A stretch of 64,000 nucleotides of DNA from Chitinophaga pinensis (GTDB lineage Bacteria > Bacteroidota > Bacteroidia > Chitinophagales > Chitinophagaceae). The translations under genes and the position numbers were made by a program. Shown piece by piece: positions 34,239-42,283 of the stretch. The stretch is taken from assembly GCA_902167325.1 (NCBI GenBank), contig LR632930.1, positions 1,116,001 through 1,180,000 on the forward strand. The letters run 5' to 3'. Position 1 is the first letter of the stretch. Every line of letters starts with the position of its first letter. The notes below the pieces were generated by a model, which saw only the letters and a list, made by a program, of their open reading frames with translations, was not told the DNA's origin and ran no database searches.

Positions 34239-35339
34239 TTACACGAGGTGCCGGTAAACATCCAGCGTGCGCTGCATGCACAGGTCCATGGGAAAACGAG
34301 TAAGTTGCCGCGTGCCTTCGGCTTTCAGAAGACCGGAAGTTTCTTTGCTGTTGATAACCGCGTCTATAACGCGGGTCATGTCTTCGGGCTGATATGGATC
34401 GAAATATGCGGCGGCATTACCGGCAACTTCTTTAAAACAGCTGGTGTTACTTGTGATAACGGGGCATTGGTTATTGAATGCTTCGAGGATGGGTAATCCG
34501 AACCCTTCATAAAGTGATGGATAAACAAATGCCATAGCCTGCTGATATAGCGTGTTAAGTTGCGATTCCGTGGCGGAAATCTGCATAACCTTATCTTCAA
34601 TTCCTGCTCTGATCAGTATTTCTCTTTCTGCAGGACCGAACTCACCGCCTCCGGTACAAATGAGCCGGATATCGTAACGGCTCATTAATGGCTGAACTGC
34701 CTGAATAAACCGGTTAAAGTTTTTATAACCGGATCGGTCGCCCACAAACAGGAGGTAGTCTTTGAAAGGAGACTTGTATGCATGGTCTGTTCCTGACATT
34801 AATGCCGGAGCGGTTGACTGGTATCCATGATGGATTACCGAAATCTTATGATCAGGAATGTTAAAGACTTTCTGAAGATCGTTCTTAGTGGATTCGGAGA
34901 TGGCTATGATGTGATCGGCTTTCGTGATTGTTGCCCGCTTAAAGGGCACGTATTGTTCATGAGGGGAAAAGTATTCCGGGAAAAGCTCATGGATCATGTC
35001 ATGGACCGTAATGACGAAGGGTTTTTTCAGCTTCGTTAAAAAGTAAGGATGGTAATAAGTAGGGTGGAGTACATCAAAATCATTCTTACCAATCAGGTAG
35101 CCGGAGTATTTTCTGTTCCACTTCTCCAGCTTGCGCTGTTTTCTTAATAACCTTTCGCCAAGAAAGGTGGGTAACGGAAACTTTACATCCTGTATATACT
35201 GATTTCTGCTGTAAAGCACCGTGAGCTTACAGCCGGTATGACCATTATCCTGCAGGGAATTGTAAATGTTGGCAAAGTATCTTGAAATTCCTCCGTAGCG
35301 TTGAAGCGAAAAAATCTGATGATCAAAATAGACTTTCAT
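34239..35339 (-). CDS. Glycosyltransferase, GT4 family (isolated)
   Basis: 366 residues with the GT-B fold. The start KVYFDHQIFSLQRYGGISRY and the donor-domain blocks LLFVGDRSGYKNFNRFIQA and AFVYPSLYEGFGLPILEAFN (EX7E: E285-E293 area) are typical of mannosyl/rhamnosyl GT4 enzymes. It is not next to other polysaccharide genes; both neighbours are unrelated and more than 100 bp away. Such a lone transferase may decorate a surface glycan or protein glycan whose main cluster is elsewhere. Confidence 0.88.
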   Translation of the reverse strand: MKVYFDHQIFSLQRYGGISRYFANIYNSLQDNGHTGCKLTVLYSRNQYIQDVKFPLPTFLGERLLRKQRKLEKWNRKYSGYLIGKNDFDVLHPTYYHPYFLTKLKKPFVITVHDMIHELFPEYFSPHEQYVPFKRATITKADHIIAISESTKNDLQKVFNIPDHKISVIHHGYQSTAPALMSGTDHAYKSPFKDYLLFVGDRSGYKNFNRFIQAVQPLMSRYDIRLICTGGGEFGPAEREILIRAGIEDKVMQISATESQLNTLYQQAMAFVYPSLYEGFGLPILEAFNNQCPVITSNTSCFKEVAGNAAAYFDPYQPEDMTRVIDAVINSKETSGLLKAEGTRQLTRFPMDLCMQRTLDVYRHLV

Positions 35340-35496
35340 CGTTACCGGTTATTGATCGATAAAGGTAGGTTTAAAATACTTCATTGTAAAGCCTGCCTGC
35401 CGGTAGTCATCCATTCAGAAATGGAGGGCCATGGTAATATATCCGGGGGATTTTTCATAGAAACCGTATTAATGCAGTTACAAGGTAGTATGAAGC

Positions 35497-35628
35497 TAAG
35501 GACAAGTTAAGGACAAGGTAATTAGAAAGGGTTTTTGACGGCTGGAGAAGCACTCAACAAGCACTCAACAAGCACTCAACAAGCACTCAACAAGCACTCA
35601 ACAAGCACTTTTCATGCACTCAGTACCT
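35497..35628 (+). repeat. 11-bp phased tandem-repeat array
   Basis: Five identical copies of ACTCAACAAGC (35552-35606) are flanked, without loss of the 11-bp phase, by degenerate units. On the left are TAAGGACAAGT and TAAGGACAAGG (35497, 35508), TAATTAGAAAG and a unit ending GAGAAGC. On the right are ACTTTTCATGC (35607) and ACTCAGTACCT (35618). The array lies in a 390-bp gene-free stretch before the insertion sequence. Units lack spacers, and 11 is not a multiple of three, so neither CRISPR nor coding repeat is likely. Confidence 0.9.
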
Positions 35629-35691
35629 TTTTCAAAACGGAACAAATGACCCCAAAACAACCCAAATCGGAACTTTTGGCCCCTTTGCTTT

Positions 35692-35719
35692 TTTGATATA
35701 ACCGGGTGTGTGTACTTTC
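35692..35719 (+). promoter_or_regulatory. Candidate promoter just left of the insertion site
   Basis: TTTG (35692-35695), 17-bp spacer, TACTTTC (35713-35719) resembles the Bacteroidota TTTG-N19-TAnnTTTG pattern. It lies outside the insertion sequence, whose duplicated target starts at 35724, so it predates the insertion and may now read into the transposase gene. Confidence 0.35.
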
Positions 35720-35790
35720 GGAATGTAATTGGGATCAAGTTGAAAAGTTGGGGGAAGGCTAAAAAAATCGTTTTTTTGCATGCTATTTCA

Positions 35791-36153
35791 ATGATCTCCG
35801 TGGACCAGAACTATAAACAACTCATCGAACTCCTTTTGCCAGCCGGCATACTCGAATATTTTGACCTGATCAAAACCACTCAATCGCCCAATGGGCTTCA
35901 TATTTACCTGGAGGAGCGTAACGAGGTTCCTGAAGAGTATAAGGATGTAAAACTGCATTCCAAAGGACTGTTGGACGAGATCAGGGTGCAGGATTTCCCT
36001 ATCCGGGGCCAGAAGGTGACCCTGGTCATCAAACGGCGACGCTGGGAAATTGTAGAAACAGGTCAAACCATCAGCAGAGACTGGAACCTTGTCGCCGACG
36101 GAACTCGAATTACCAATGAGTTCGGTCTTTTTTTAAAGAAGACATTTAGATAA
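35791..36153 (+). CDS. Transposase N-terminal part (ISAon1-type)
   Basis: 120 residues beginning MISVDQNYKQLIELLLPAG. It resembles proteins that databases, as I recall, call ISAon1-family transposase N-terminal region: LLPAGILEYFDL, SKGLLDEIRVQDFPIRGQKV and a basic VIKRRRWEI. It is probably the DNA-binding part that recognises the inverted ends. The ATG at 35791 is inside the element and follows a short A7-TCG-T7 palindrome. The frame ends in TAA followed by C at 36151-36154. The rest of the transposase continues in the +1 frame, so this part alone cannot be catalytic. Confidence 0.8.
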   Translation: MISVDQNYKQLIELLLPAGILEYFDLIKTTQSPNGLHIYLEERNEVPEEYKDVKLHSKGLLDEIRVQDFPIRGQKVTLVIKRRRWEIVETGQTISRDWNLVADGTRITNEFGLFLKKTFR

Positions 36154-37129
36154 CTATCCCATTAGCCCGACCCAACTGGGGCAACTCTTCCAAGTTGACG
36201 GCAAACAGCTCCAGCAGCAATACAAGCATCATCTCAGCGACTTTCATGACTGGAAACAGAAAGAACATGCTGAACACTGGATGCTTTTCGAGCAGAATAT
36301 CAGCCCATATTTAAGCATTGACGAAACAGCATTCTCCAGCGGAGAACTGTATACGATTGTGACCAATAAGCTGGCTAAGGGCCGCAAAGGCTCGATCGTG
36401 GCGATGATCAAGGGCACTCAGGCTGATTACCTGATAGATATCCTAAAAAAGATACCCAAACGCCTCCGCAATACTGTGCAGGAGGTGACGCTGGATATGT
36501 CCGGGAGTTTAAATCTTGCAGTCAAAAGATGTTTCCCCAATGCCCACCGGGTAACCGATCGTTTTCATGTGCAACAACTGGCTTTTGATGCTGTACAGGA
36601 GACCCGGATCCATTACCGGTGGGAAGCGCTCGAGCAGGAAAATCTGTCTTATGAACAGGCCCGTAAGCTGCAACAGACTTATCATCCCGAGGTTTTACCT
36701 AACGGAGATACGCTTAAGCAGTTACTGGCCCGCAGCAGGTATCTGCTGTTCAAACACCACCGGCTCTGGACAAGGGAGCAACAGCAACGGGGCGAACTCC
36801 TTTTTAGCCGCTATCCTGTTATTCAGAAAGCGTATCAACTGTCTTTGCGGCTGGGAGAAGTTTATCGGTTGTCCACCTGCAAGGAGCAGGCATTTAAGAA
36901 GCTGGCGTTATGGTATAATGACGTGGAAGAAGCAGGGCTTGCCTCCTTCAGAACCCTTGCCAGGACGATACAGAACCATTATTTGGGCATACTGAACTTC
37001 TTCAATAACAGGGCAACCAATGCTGCTGCAGAATCATTCAATGCGAAGGTAAAAGCGTTTAGGAATAGTATGAGAGGGGTGAGAGATATTCAATTCTTCC
37101 TTTTCAGACTGGCTAAACTGTATGCTTAA
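36152..37129 (+). CDS. Transposase DDE part (ISL3-like), in +1 frame with no start codon
   Basis: The open frame runs from 36137 to 37129. Its first ATG is at 36281, yet family-like sequence begins well before it (NYPISPTQLGQLFQVDGKQL, a likely helix-turn-helix). DDE features are YLSIDETAFSS (first D/E), EVTLDMSGSLN (second D) and NAHRVTDRFHVQQLAF. A C-terminal NAAAESFNAKVKAFRNS block supplies the last acidic residue. Joined to the upstream part by a +1 shift near 36150 it gives a ~445-residue protein, the usual ISL3 size. No ATG, GTG or TTG lies in frame before 36281. Either a programmed +1 frameshift or a disabling mutation is implied. Confidence 0.85.
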   Translation, partial: NYPISPTQLGQLFQVDGKQLQQQYKHHLSDFHDWKQKEHAEHWMLFEQNISPYLSIDETAFSSGELYTIVTNKLAKGRKGSIVAMIKGTQADYLIDILKKIPKRLRNTVQEVTLDMSGSLNLAVKRCFPNAHRVTDRFHVQQLAFDAVQETRIHYRWEALEQENLSYEQARKLQQTYHPEVLPNGDTLKQLLARSRYLLFKHHRLWTREQQQRGELLFSRYPVIQKAYQLSLRLGEVYRLSTCKEQAFKKLALWYNDVEEAGLASFRTLARTIQNHYLGILNFFNNRATNAAAESFNAKVKAFRNSMRGVRDIQFFLFRLAKLYA

Positions 37130-37161
37130 CTTTTAAATCCCCCAGGAATTTTACTTGATCC

Positions 37162-37256
37162 TGTAATTGCAACCATGCGGATCATGTGGAGGTCAACGGG
37201 CGCAGTTATGTAAGTTATTTTATCTGATCCGGATATGCTGTCAAAAGGGTATAATG
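37162..37256. other. Residual intergenic DNA right of the insertion sequence
   Basis: After the right target copy only a 12-codon frame (ATG at 37175) is visible before the terminator of tRNA-Asn. Before the insertion this stretch directly followed the candidate promoter at 35692. No conserved product is recognised. Confidence 0.4.
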
Positions 37257-37291
37257 AAAAAAGCAGTTACAACGATTGTTATAACTGCTTT
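37257..37291 (-). terminator. Terminator of tRNA-Asn
   Basis: AAAGCAGTTA (37260-37269) and TAACTGCTTT (37282-37291) pair perfectly. Read on the - strand the stem is followed by TTTTTT. It ends 9 bp from the 3' end of the tRNA gene. Confidence 0.9.
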
Positions 37292-37299
37292 ACTTTCTG

Positions 37300-37373
37300 C
37301 TCCCCCTGTTGGACTTGAACCAACGACCCTCTGATTAACAGTCAGATGCTCTAACCAACTGAGCTAAGGAGGA
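37300..37373 (-). tRNA. tRNA-Asn (GTT)
   Basis: A 74-nt canonical cloverleaf on the - strand. The acceptor arms TCCTCCT and AGGGGGA pair (one G-T), with discriminator G. The D-arm contains AGCTCAGTTGGTTAGAGC, the anticodon loop is CTGTTAA with GTT, and the T-loop is TTCAAGT. CCA is not encoded. A strong terminator follows, so it is transcribed alone. Confidence 0.97.
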
Positions 37374-37491
37374 GTGTTTCCCTCGATTGGGATTGCAAAA
37401 ATAGGCAAAATTTTATTTCTGCAAAATCTATTTTCAATTTTTTTCTGAACTACCCTATTTCTGATATCTTTATAGTAGCCAGCACTATATT

Positions 37492-39084
37492 ATGAAGTGG
37501 ATCCTGTTCAGCATTTTATTTCTCCGGTACGCCGCTGCCACGGCCCAATCCGGTAAAGAGAATATTCTTAGGCAACTGGACGAAACCATCCGCCTGTCCC
37601 ATGATTTCGATAATCAGAAATATGCCCTTCTGCAGTCGCTCAAGCAACAACTTGCCGCTGCTCCCGGTGCCGTAAATCAATACGAGATATGCATCCGGCT
37701 CTATAACGAATACAAATCTTTTAATTACGATACCGCTTTTTCCTACGCCCTTCAGCTGAAGAAAATTGCCGCGGGTATGAACGACCCGCAACGTTCCGCT
37801 TACGCGGATATAAAACTGGGGTTTATCCTCCTTTCATCCGGTATGTTCCGTGAAACGGCAACGGTACTCGACTCGATCAGTGCTGCAAGCCTTTCCGATT
37901 CCATGCGCGCGGAATACTACGTGCTCATCCGCCGCTATTATTATGACCTTGCCGATTATGTGAACGACTGGTATTACTCCCCGAAATACCTCCGCCTTGC
38001 CGGGCTATATACCGATTCTGCCGCCGCCTGCTACCTGGAAAACCATTTTGAACGCCTTTCCTGCCTGGGATACAAATATTTCAAAGAAAACCGGCCAGAC
38101 TCTGCCCTCCACTATTTACGCCGTACCATGGCCCTGCCCAACCTCTCCTGGCACCAGCAGGCCATGATCAAGGCAAACGTAGGCTCCATATATATGAGCA
38201 GAAGGCAATATGACTCCGCCATAGTCATGTTTGCCCAGTCGGCCATGGCCGATACCCGCGGCTCTATTAAGGAAACCACGGCCGCCTTTAACCTCGCCTC
38301 ACTGCTGTTCCAGACAGGTGATATCAAAAATGCTTCCCGATATATTGAGCGGGCCGTGCAGGACGCCACGTTTTATGGTGCGCGCCAGCGAAAGGTGCAG
38401 GTAAGCGCCATCCTCCCCATGATCGAAGGGGAAAGGTATAATGCCATCGAGAACGAGAAAAACCGCCTGGTGGTTTACTCTGCCATCGCCACCTTCCTCG
38501 TACTCGCCCTCATTCTGCTCGCCTTTATCATCTTCAAGCAAATCAGCCGCCTCAAGGCCGCCAAGGAAATCATTACCGTTGCCCACCGCCGCCAGCAGGA
38601 AATCAATGACAAACTCCTCGAATCCAACCGGATCAAGGAAGAATATATCGGCTATTGCTTCCACATCGCCTCCGCCTACATCGAAAAAATCGAGAAACTC
38701 AAACACCAGGTAGAAACCAAACTGGCTGATCACAAACATGGCGATATCCGGTATATCGTCAACAATATCAATATCAAACAGGAAAGAGAAGAGCTTTTCC
38801 ACAACTTTGACCGCATCTTCCTCCGCATCTTCCCCAACTTCGTTTCCGAGTTCAACTCCTTTTTCCGGGAAGATGACCAGATCAGGTTAAAGGAAAACGA
38901 ACTCCTGAATACCGACCTCCGCATCTACGCCCTCATCAGGATCGGCATCTCCGAAAACGAAAAAATAGCCCGCATCCTCGAATATTCCGTAAACACCATT
39001 TACGCCTATAAAACCCGGATCCGGAACAAATCCATCGTCCCCAATGATGAATTTGAGGACCGGATCATGGAAATTAAGATCTGA
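37492..39084 (+). CDS. DUF6377-type membrane regulator with TPR-like sensor and LuxR-like tail
   Basis: 530 residues: a signal peptide (AAATAQ), then about 290 periplasmic residues in helical TPR-like repeats ([45 protein letters not shown]). One membrane helix follows near residue 325 ([20 protein letters not shown]), then a coiled coil. The cytoplasmic C-terminus, with [20 protein letters not shown] and [19 protein letters not shown], is a LuxR-like helix-turn-helix. This is the layout of DUF6377 proteins that sit beside susCD loci. It probably senses a glycan signal and activates the SusC/SusD/GH31 genes immediately downstream on the same strand. Confidence 0.85.
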   Translation: MKWILFSILFLRYAAATAQSGKENILRQLDETIRLSHDFDNQKYALLQSLKQQLAAAPGAVNQYEICIRLYNEYKSFNYDTAFSYALQLKKIAAGMNDPQRSAYADIKLGFILLSSGMFRETATVLDSISAASLSDSMRAEYYVLIRRYYYDLADYVNDWYYSPKYLRLAGLYTDSAAACYLENHFERLSCLGYKYFKENRPDSALHYLRRTMALPNLSWHQQAMIKANVGSIYMSRRQYDSAIVMFAQSAMADTRGSIKETTAAFNLASLLFQTGDIKNASRYIERAVQDATFYGARQRKVQVSAILPMIEGERYNAIENEKNRLVVYSAIATFLVLALILLAFIIFKQISRLKAAKEIITVAHRRQQEINDKLLESNRIKEEYIGYCFHIASAYIEKIEKLKHQVETKLADHKHGDIRYIVNNINIKQEREELFHNFDRIFLRIFPNFVSEFNSFFREDDQIRLKENELLNTDLRIYALIRIGISENEKIARILEYSVNTIYAYKTRIRNKSIVPNDEFEDRIMEIKI

Positions 39085-39197
39085 ATCCATTTATATTAAG
39101 GATATTTATATTTATTGTTACCCAATTGTAAATCAGCCATTTAAATTTCAGAAAACCCTATAATCCGGCAATAATATCTATATCGGGATGATAATAG

Positions 39198-39228
39198 TTT
39201 GCCACGATTTGCGAACCCCCTTACTTTG
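39198..39228 (+). promoter_or_regulatory. Promoter of the SusC/SusD/GH31 operon
   Basis: TTTG (39198-39201), exactly 19 bp, then TTACTTTG (39221-39228): one mismatch to the Bacteroidota TTTG-N19-TAnnTTTG consensus. It lies 80 bp upstream of the susC-like ATG, leaving a leader of about 70 nt. Confidence 0.55.
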
Positions 39229-39307
39229 AATCGTTCAACCAAAATTGGATTTCACGTTTCGTCCTTTCTCCGTAAAAACCATCTCAGTAATTCTTAAACA
39301 CTACGTT

Positions 39308-42259
39308 ATGATCAAAATGCGACTACTCAGCGCGCTACTGATTTGTCCGCTCCTGTTTCTATCCCAGGTAGCATTAGCCCAGACAAAACCAGTTTCCGGC
39401 AAGATCACCGATGAAAAAGGCGAGGGTATCCCCGGCGCCAGCGTTCAGGCCAAAGGCACCAACATAGGTACGGTTTCGGACCCAACAGGCGCTTTTAAGC
39501 TGAATGTACCCGCTCAATCCAAAACCCTTATAGTATCCTTCATCGGCTACGCCCCCCGGGAAGTAGATATCACAAACTCATCAGAGGTTACCGTAGCCCT
39601 TAAGCTGGAAAGCTCCACCCTTACAGACGTGGTAGTGGTAGGCTATGGCACCACCCGCAAGAAAGACCTCACCGGCGCAGTTACCTCACTGAAAGCCAAA
39701 GACTTCAATAAGGGTATTGTTGCCGCGCCCGACCAACTCATTCAGGGTAAAGTGGCCGGTCTCATGATCGTTAATAACAGCGGTGCCCCTGGCGCCGCAG
39801 CCACTGTCCGCATCCGGGGGGTATCGTCCGTTAGGTCGGGCAACCAGCCCCTGTATGTGATCGACGGTGTACCACTCGACGGACGGGTGGCGCGGCCGGA
39901 GATCAATGCCAACGGCATCGGTCAAACTCCCTCTGCCAACCCCCTCAACTTTGTGAACTCCTTCGATATTGCCTCTATGGACGTGCTGAAAGACGCTTCC
40001 GCCACCGCCATTTATGGTTCACGTGGCTCAAACGGCGTTATCATCATCACCACCAAAAAGGGACAGGAAGGTCCTGCCAAACTGGATGTTAATTACTCCA
40101 TCGGGGCCAGCTCTGCCATGAAAAAGCTCAAGGTGCTGGGACCTGATGAGTTCCGGCAAACCCTTAAGAACTATAATTTCCCCGCTGGTGACGAAGGTGG
40201 CTCCGCTAACGGACTCAATTCTATCCTCCGCACGGGCATCACCCATAACTTTAACGTGGGTATCAGCGGCGGCTCTGAAAACGCACGTTACCGCGCAGCA
40301 TTCGGTCTCATGAACCAGGACGGTATTATCCTGAAATCAGGCCTGAAGAAGTATACCGGCAACCTTACCGGCCAGTTCAAATTCCTGGAAAGCCGCCGCC
40401 TCGGTCTCGATTTTGCCCTGATGGCAGCACAAACCGTGGAAACAATGGCCCCTATCTCTAATAACGCCGGTTTCACCGGCTCCCTCATAGGCCAGGCCCT
40501 CCAGTGGAACCCCACCCTCAACCTGCGCCAGCCCGATGGGAAGCTTACCATCCTGGGGTCCAACGGTGCCGTGAATCCGCTGGGTATGTCTGAAGCCTGG
40601 GACGATAAGGCCGATGTTAACTATCTGCTCGGCAACATCTCCCCTTACTTCAAGATCACCAACGACCTGGAGTACCGCTTCCTGTTCTCGATTAACCGCC
40701 AAACCGGTATCCGCCGTACACAAATACAGTCGTGGATCAATATCAACGGTGTGAAAGACCTCGGACAGGCTTATTATGGCAATGCGGAACTGATCACCAA
40801 ACTGTTCTCTCACACCCTCAACTTCAATAAGCAGATCACAGAAGCCTTCCACCTGGGAGCGGTAGTAGGGTATGAATACCAGGATTTCCAATACAAAACC
40901 ACCGATATCGGCGCACTGGGCTTCAGTACCGATGCGCTGCCTTATACAAGCATTCTGCAAGACCCTTTGCAGAGCAATACTTTCATATCTGCCAATGTGC
41001 AGCCTAAGTCTGAACTGCAATCCATTTTCGGCCGGGTAACAGCTAACCTGCACGATAAATATTTGCTGACAGCTACCATCCGTGCCGACGGCTCCAACAA
41101 ATTCGGGGAGAACAACCGTTATGGCTACTTCCCTTCTTTTGCAGCCAAGTGGAACCTTTCTGAAGAAGATTTCCTGAAAGGCAATTCATTTATTCAACAG
41201 CTGGCTATCCGTGCCGGATGGGGTATCACGGGTAACCAGGAGTTTCCCGCAGGTGCCGCACAGGAACAGTTCCTGTTGAGTGGCGGTGGCAGTTCACGCC
41301 AGGTGAATGCCGCAAACCCTGATCTTAAATGGGAAAAGTCAGCTCAGCTGAATGCCGGTATCGACTTCTCCATTCTCAGCGGCCGTGTTTCAGGCAGCGT
41401 GGATTATTTCCATAAAAAGACCTCCGATCTGTTGTTCAACTTCATCGCCACAGGTCCCGGCCCGGCAGCCAATGTATGGCGTAATATGCCCGGCGAGATC
41501 CTCAATAAAGGCGTGGAGCTGGCATTGCGCGGAGAGATTGTGCGTGGTAAAGATGTATTATGGAACCTCGGCGTAAATGCTGCGTTCATGAAAAACGAAC
41601 TGCAGAATTATGAAGGTCCGGATGTGCTGACAGGTGCTATCAGCGGACAAGGTGTTTCCGGTGCAACGGTGCAGCGCTTCGCCAACGGGTATCCGCTCAA
41701 TGTGTTCTACATCAGGAAATGGAACGGGCTGAATAAAGATGGTATCAGCGAATATGAAGGCGGTGCCGATAAAATGTTCTACAGCGGCGATCCCAACCCA
41801 CGCACCCTGCTCGGCATCACCACCGATCTCAGCATTAAGAAATGGTATTTCGGGGTAAACTTCAACGGTGCATTTGGTCATAAGATCTATAACAACACCG
41901 CCAACACCGTACTTACTGTCAACAACCTTTCTTCCCGCAACATCGCGAAAGAGCTGATGGGTAATAACGAAAGCACTTCCAACCCCATCGCTACTTCTAC
42001 CCGCTATCTCGAAAGCGGCAATTTCCTGAAACTGACAAACGCCACCATCAGTTATTCCTTCGGGGATATTGGCAAAAACTTTAAGAATCTGAGTCTTTCC
42101 CTTACTGGTCAGAACCTTTTCGTGATCACCAAATACACCGGCTTCGACCCTGAAGTGAATACGGATAAAAATGTAAATGGAGTAAACTCCTTCGGTATCG
42201 AGTACATCCCGTACCCCACTGCCCGGAGCATTATGATGAGTATCGGTGTTTCCTTCTAA
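39308..42259 (+). CDS. SusC/RagA-family TonB-linked outer-membrane protein
   Basis: About 983 residues. A signal peptide ends at SQVALAQ, followed by the carboxypeptidase-regulatory-like domain (PVSGKITDEKGEGIPGASVQ, residues ~29-110). Then come the characteristic DVVVVGYGTTRKKDLTGAV and the plug with VRIRGVSSVRSGNQPLYVID and LKDASATAIYGSRGSNGVI, and a long barrel ending in SIGVSF. It imports an oligosaccharide with its SusD partner, energised by TonB. The frame is open from a TTG at 39245, but the ATG at 39308 precedes the signal peptide. SusD follows after 24 bp. Confidence 0.95.
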   Translation: MIKMRLLSALLICPLLFLSQVALAQTKPVSGKITDEKGEGIPGASVQAKGTNIGTVSDPTGAFKLNVPAQSKTLIVSFIGYAPREVDITNSSEVTVALKLESSTLTDVVVVGYGTTRKKDLTGAVTSLKAKDFNKGIVAAPDQLIQGKVAGLMIVNNSGAPGAAATVRIRGVSSVRSGNQPLYVIDGVPLDGRVARPEINANGIGQTPSANPLNFVNSFDIASMDVLKDASATAIYGSRGSNGVIIITTKKGQEGPAKLDVNYSIGASSAMKKLKVLGPDEFRQTLKNYNFPAGDEGGSANGLNSILRTGITHNFNVGISGGSENARYRAAFGLMNQDGIILKSGLKKYTGNLTGQFKFLESRRLGLDFALMAAQTVETMAPISNNAGFTGSLIGQALQWNPTLNLRQPDGKLTILGSNGAVNPLGMSEAWDDKADVNYLLGNISPYFKITNDLEYRFLFSINRQTGIRRTQIQSWININGVKDLGQAYYGNAELITKLFSHTLNFNKQITEAFHLGAVVGYEYQDFQYKTTDIGALGFSTDALPYTSILQDPLQSNTFISANVQPKSELQSIFGRVTANLHDKYLLTATIRADGSNKFGENNRYGYFPSFAAKWNLSEEDFLKGNSFIQQLAIRAGWGITGNQEFPAGAAQEQFLLSGGGSSRQVNAANPDLKWEKSAQLNAGIDFSILSGRVSGSVDYFHKKTSDLLFNFIATGPGPAANVWRNMPGEILNKGVELALRGEIVRGKDVLWNLGVNAAFMKNELQNYEGPDVLTGAISGQGVSGATVQRFANGYPLNVFYIRKWNGLNKDGISEYEGGADKMFYSGDPNPRTLLGITTDLSIKKWYFGVNFNGAFGHKIYNNTANTVLTVNNLSSRNIAKELMGNNESTSNPIATSTRYLESGNFLKLTNATISYSFGDIGKNFKNLSLSLTGQNLFVITKYTGFDPEVNTDKNVNGVNSFGIEYIPYPTARSIMMSIGVSF

Positions 42260-42283
42260 TTCAGTTCTTTAAAACAGATTATC

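Larger units (their letters stand above)
35732..37161 (+). mobile_element. Complete ISL3-like insertion sequence, 1430 bp, with target duplication
   Basis: Inverted ends: GGATCAAGT (35732-35740) plus TGGGGGA (35749-35755) on the left match TCCCCCA (37138-37144) plus ACTTGATCC (37153-37161) on the right. The spacing is identical (8 bp) and 18 of 24 positions pair. The ends are flanked by a perfect 8-bp direct repeat TGTAATTG (35724-35731 and 37162-37169). ISL3-family elements typically make 8-bp duplications. The two reading frames inside encode the N-terminal and DDE parts of an ISL3-like transposase. The intact duplication implies a fairly recent insertion. Confidence 0.95.

Noticed and set aside
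35552..35606. CRISPR array interpretation of the tandem repeats
   Set aside because: Units are 11 bp and directly abutting with no spacers, and no cas genes are nearby.
35761..35777. A7-TCG-T7 palindrome as an intrinsic terminator
   Set aside because: The stem is only A-T pairs and sits just before the transposase start; it is weak as a terminator, though it may limit read-through from outside the element.
36130..36153. A -1 slippery heptamer TTTAAAG in the transposase gene
   Set aside because: A -1 shift there runs into TAG at 36147-36149, so it cannot join the two transposase parts; only a +1 shift does.
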